A stretch of 7,896 bases of DNA. Origin: JBEAOO01 sp041164825 (GTDB lineage: Bacteria > Pseudomonadota > Gammaproteobacteria > Burkholderiales > Burkholderiaceae_C). Below the pieces are notes generated by a model. It was not told the origin of the DNA and did no database searches. It saw only the letters and a list, made by a program, of their open reading frames with translations. Shown here in pieces: positions 6,935-7,896 of this stretch. Location of the stretch: the NCBI GenBank assembly GCA_041164825.1, contig JBEAOO010000219.1, positions 1 through 7,896 on the forward strand. Reading direction: 5' to 3'. A program made the translations under genes and the position numbers. The first letter of the stretch is position 1. Each line of letters starts with the position of its first letter.

Positions 6935-7896
6935 TCAGATGATGCGCGAAAACCGCTCCCTCACGCGGTCGGCCTGCAGATGGCGGTCAAACACCATGGC
7001 CACGGCGCGCACGAAGTACCAGCCCAGCGGTGTCACTTGCAGGGCTGCGGGCTCACGCACCACCAGGCCGTGCTCGATCAGCGGCGCCAGCTTCGCCAAC
7101 TCGGCCTCGAAGTAGCTCGGCACATCGATCAGGTACGACAACTCGATGCTCTCGAACTCCAGCCGCCCCTGGCACATGAGCGCCATGATGACGGCGCGGC
7201 GCACCAAGTCGTCGCGAGTGAGCGCCAGGCCGCGCACCACCGGAAATTGGCCACGGCGCACCGCGTCGTAGTACTCGGGCAGGGTCTTGGCGTTTTGGCT
7301 GTAGGTGGCGCCCACGCGGCCGATGGACGACACGCCCAGGCCAATCAGGTCGCAATCGGGCTGCGTGCTGTAGCCCTGAAAGTTGCGGTGCAAGCGGCCC
7401 TGGCGCTTGGCCGCGGCCAGGCTGTCGGTGGGCAGCGCAAAGTGGTCCATGCCGATGTAGCTGTAGCCGTGGCTGATGAAGCCGGCGATGGCGCCCGAGA
7501 GCATGCGCAGCTTGTCTTGCGCCACGGGCAGCTTGCTGGCATCGATGCGGCGCTGCGGCTTGAAGCGCTGCGGCAAGTGGGCGTAGGCGTAAAGCGCAAT
7601 GCGGTCCGGGCGCAAGCTGCTCACCAGCGCCACCGTGCGCTGCAGCGATTCGGGCGTCTGGTTGGGCAGGCCGTAGATCAGGTCGACATTGGTGGACACG
7701 AAACCCAAAGCCCGTGCGGCCTCCATCAGCTCGCGCACGCTGTCAATGCTTTGCACGCGGTGCACGGCCTGCTGCACGGCGGGCTCGAAGTCTTGCACGC
7801 CAAAACTCAGGCGGTTGAAGCCGAGCGCGGCCAGATGGCGCAGGCGGTCGGTGGTGACGGTGCGCGGGTCGACCTCGATCGACACCTCGGCCTCGG
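6935..7896 (-). CDS. hemN: Oxygen-independent coproporphyrinogen III oxidase HemN (5' end outside window)
   Basis: About 319 C-terminal residues are visible, aligning with E. coli HemN (457 residues) from near residue 140 to the end. HemN is a radical-SAM enzyme that decarboxylates coproporphyrinogen III to protoporphyrinogen IX without oxygen. Conserved blocks are SIEVDP, GFNRLSFGVQDF, STNVDLIYGLPNQTPES, GMDHFALP, LHRNFQGYST and LTRDDLVRR, with the family ending RFSRII. The CxxxCxC cluster motif lies in the missing N-terminal part, which is cut only by the window edge. The frame continues to the last base; the GTG at 7885 is an internal Val codon, not a start. LHRNFQGYST and the C-terminal domain separate it from HemW-like proteins. 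It is the upstream partner of the TauE/SafE-like gene. Confidence 0.96.
   Translation of the reverse strand, partial: EAEVSIEVDPRTVTTDRLRHLAALGFNRLSFGVQDFEPAVQQAVHRVQSIDSVRELMEAARALGFVSTNVDLIYGLPNQTPESLQRTVALVSSLRPDRIALYAYAHLPQRFKPQRRIDASKLPVAQDKLRMLSGAIAGFISHGYSYIGMDHFALPTDSLAAAKRQGRLHRNFQGYSTQPDCDLIGLGVSSIGRVGATYSQNAKTLPEYYDAVRRGQFPVVRGLALTRDDLVRRAVIMALMCQGRLEFESIELSYLIDVPSYFEAELAKLAPLIEHGLVVREPAALQVTPLGWYFVRAVAMVFDRHLQADRVRERFSRII

Noticed and set aside
7883..7885. GTG at 7885 as a hemN start
   Set aside because: It encodes Val inside the conserved block E-A-E-V-SIEVDP; the frame continues to the window edge and about 140 N-terminal residues, including the radical-SAM cluster motif, must lie beyond it.

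Overview
This is a GC-rich, gene-dense bacterial chromosome segment. Codon usage strongly avoids A/T-ending codons. Protein sequences and gene order (cyclophilins, lpxH, M90 peptidase; clpA/clpS; hemN with a TauE/SafE-like membrane protein) suggest a betaproteobacterium of the Burkholderiales, probably Comamonadaceae-like. That assignment is inferred from family resemblance, not from a marker gene.

Left block, + strand (1-2174): the last 15 codons of an upstream gene, probably another cyclophilin, are followed one base later by ppiB. Then come lpxH (UDP-2,3-diacylglucosamine hydrolase, lipid A synthesis) and an MtfA-type M90 zinc peptidase whose GTG start overlaps the end of lpxH by 8 bases. 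Spacing and overlaps indicate one transcription unit. A 257-base convergent gap follows. It holds a series of small hairpins and, at its right end, a textbook intrinsic terminator (GGGGCC-UUCG-GGCCCC-UUUUU) that serves clpA from the other strand.

Middle block, - strand (2432-5100): clpS and clpA form a translationally coupled pair (ATGA overlap). They encode the N-degron adaptor and the AAA+ unfoldase that feeds ClpP. clpS has no ribosome binding site, but a TAGAAT hexamer lies 7 bases before its ATG, so its mRNA may be leaderless.

Right block, - strand (5329-7896): hemN (oxygen-independent coproporphyrinogen III oxidase, 5' end outside the window) is followed 2 bases later by a polytopic TauE/SafE / DsbD_2-like protein with an HCxxMC metal-type motif. 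A 128-base gap and then a stand-alone metallo-beta-lactamase-fold protein of the flavodiiron/ODP (oxygen-binding di-iron) kind come next. In that gap I find an FNR/ANR/DNR-type box, TTGACTCCAATCAA, matching the TTGAT-N4-ATCAA consensus at 9 of 10 positions. It sits exactly 41.5 bases upstream of the start site predicted from a TAGACT -10 hexamer. The geometry is that of a class II FNR-activated promoter driving the di-iron protein.

The most interesting hypothesis in the window is therefore a low-oxygen (or NO) response unit: anaerobic haem synthesis, a probable metal/redox membrane protein of the kind found near cbb3 oxidase genes, and an FNR-controlled di-iron O2/NO-binding protein without its flavodoxin partner. 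The remaining genes are ordinary housekeeping genes.
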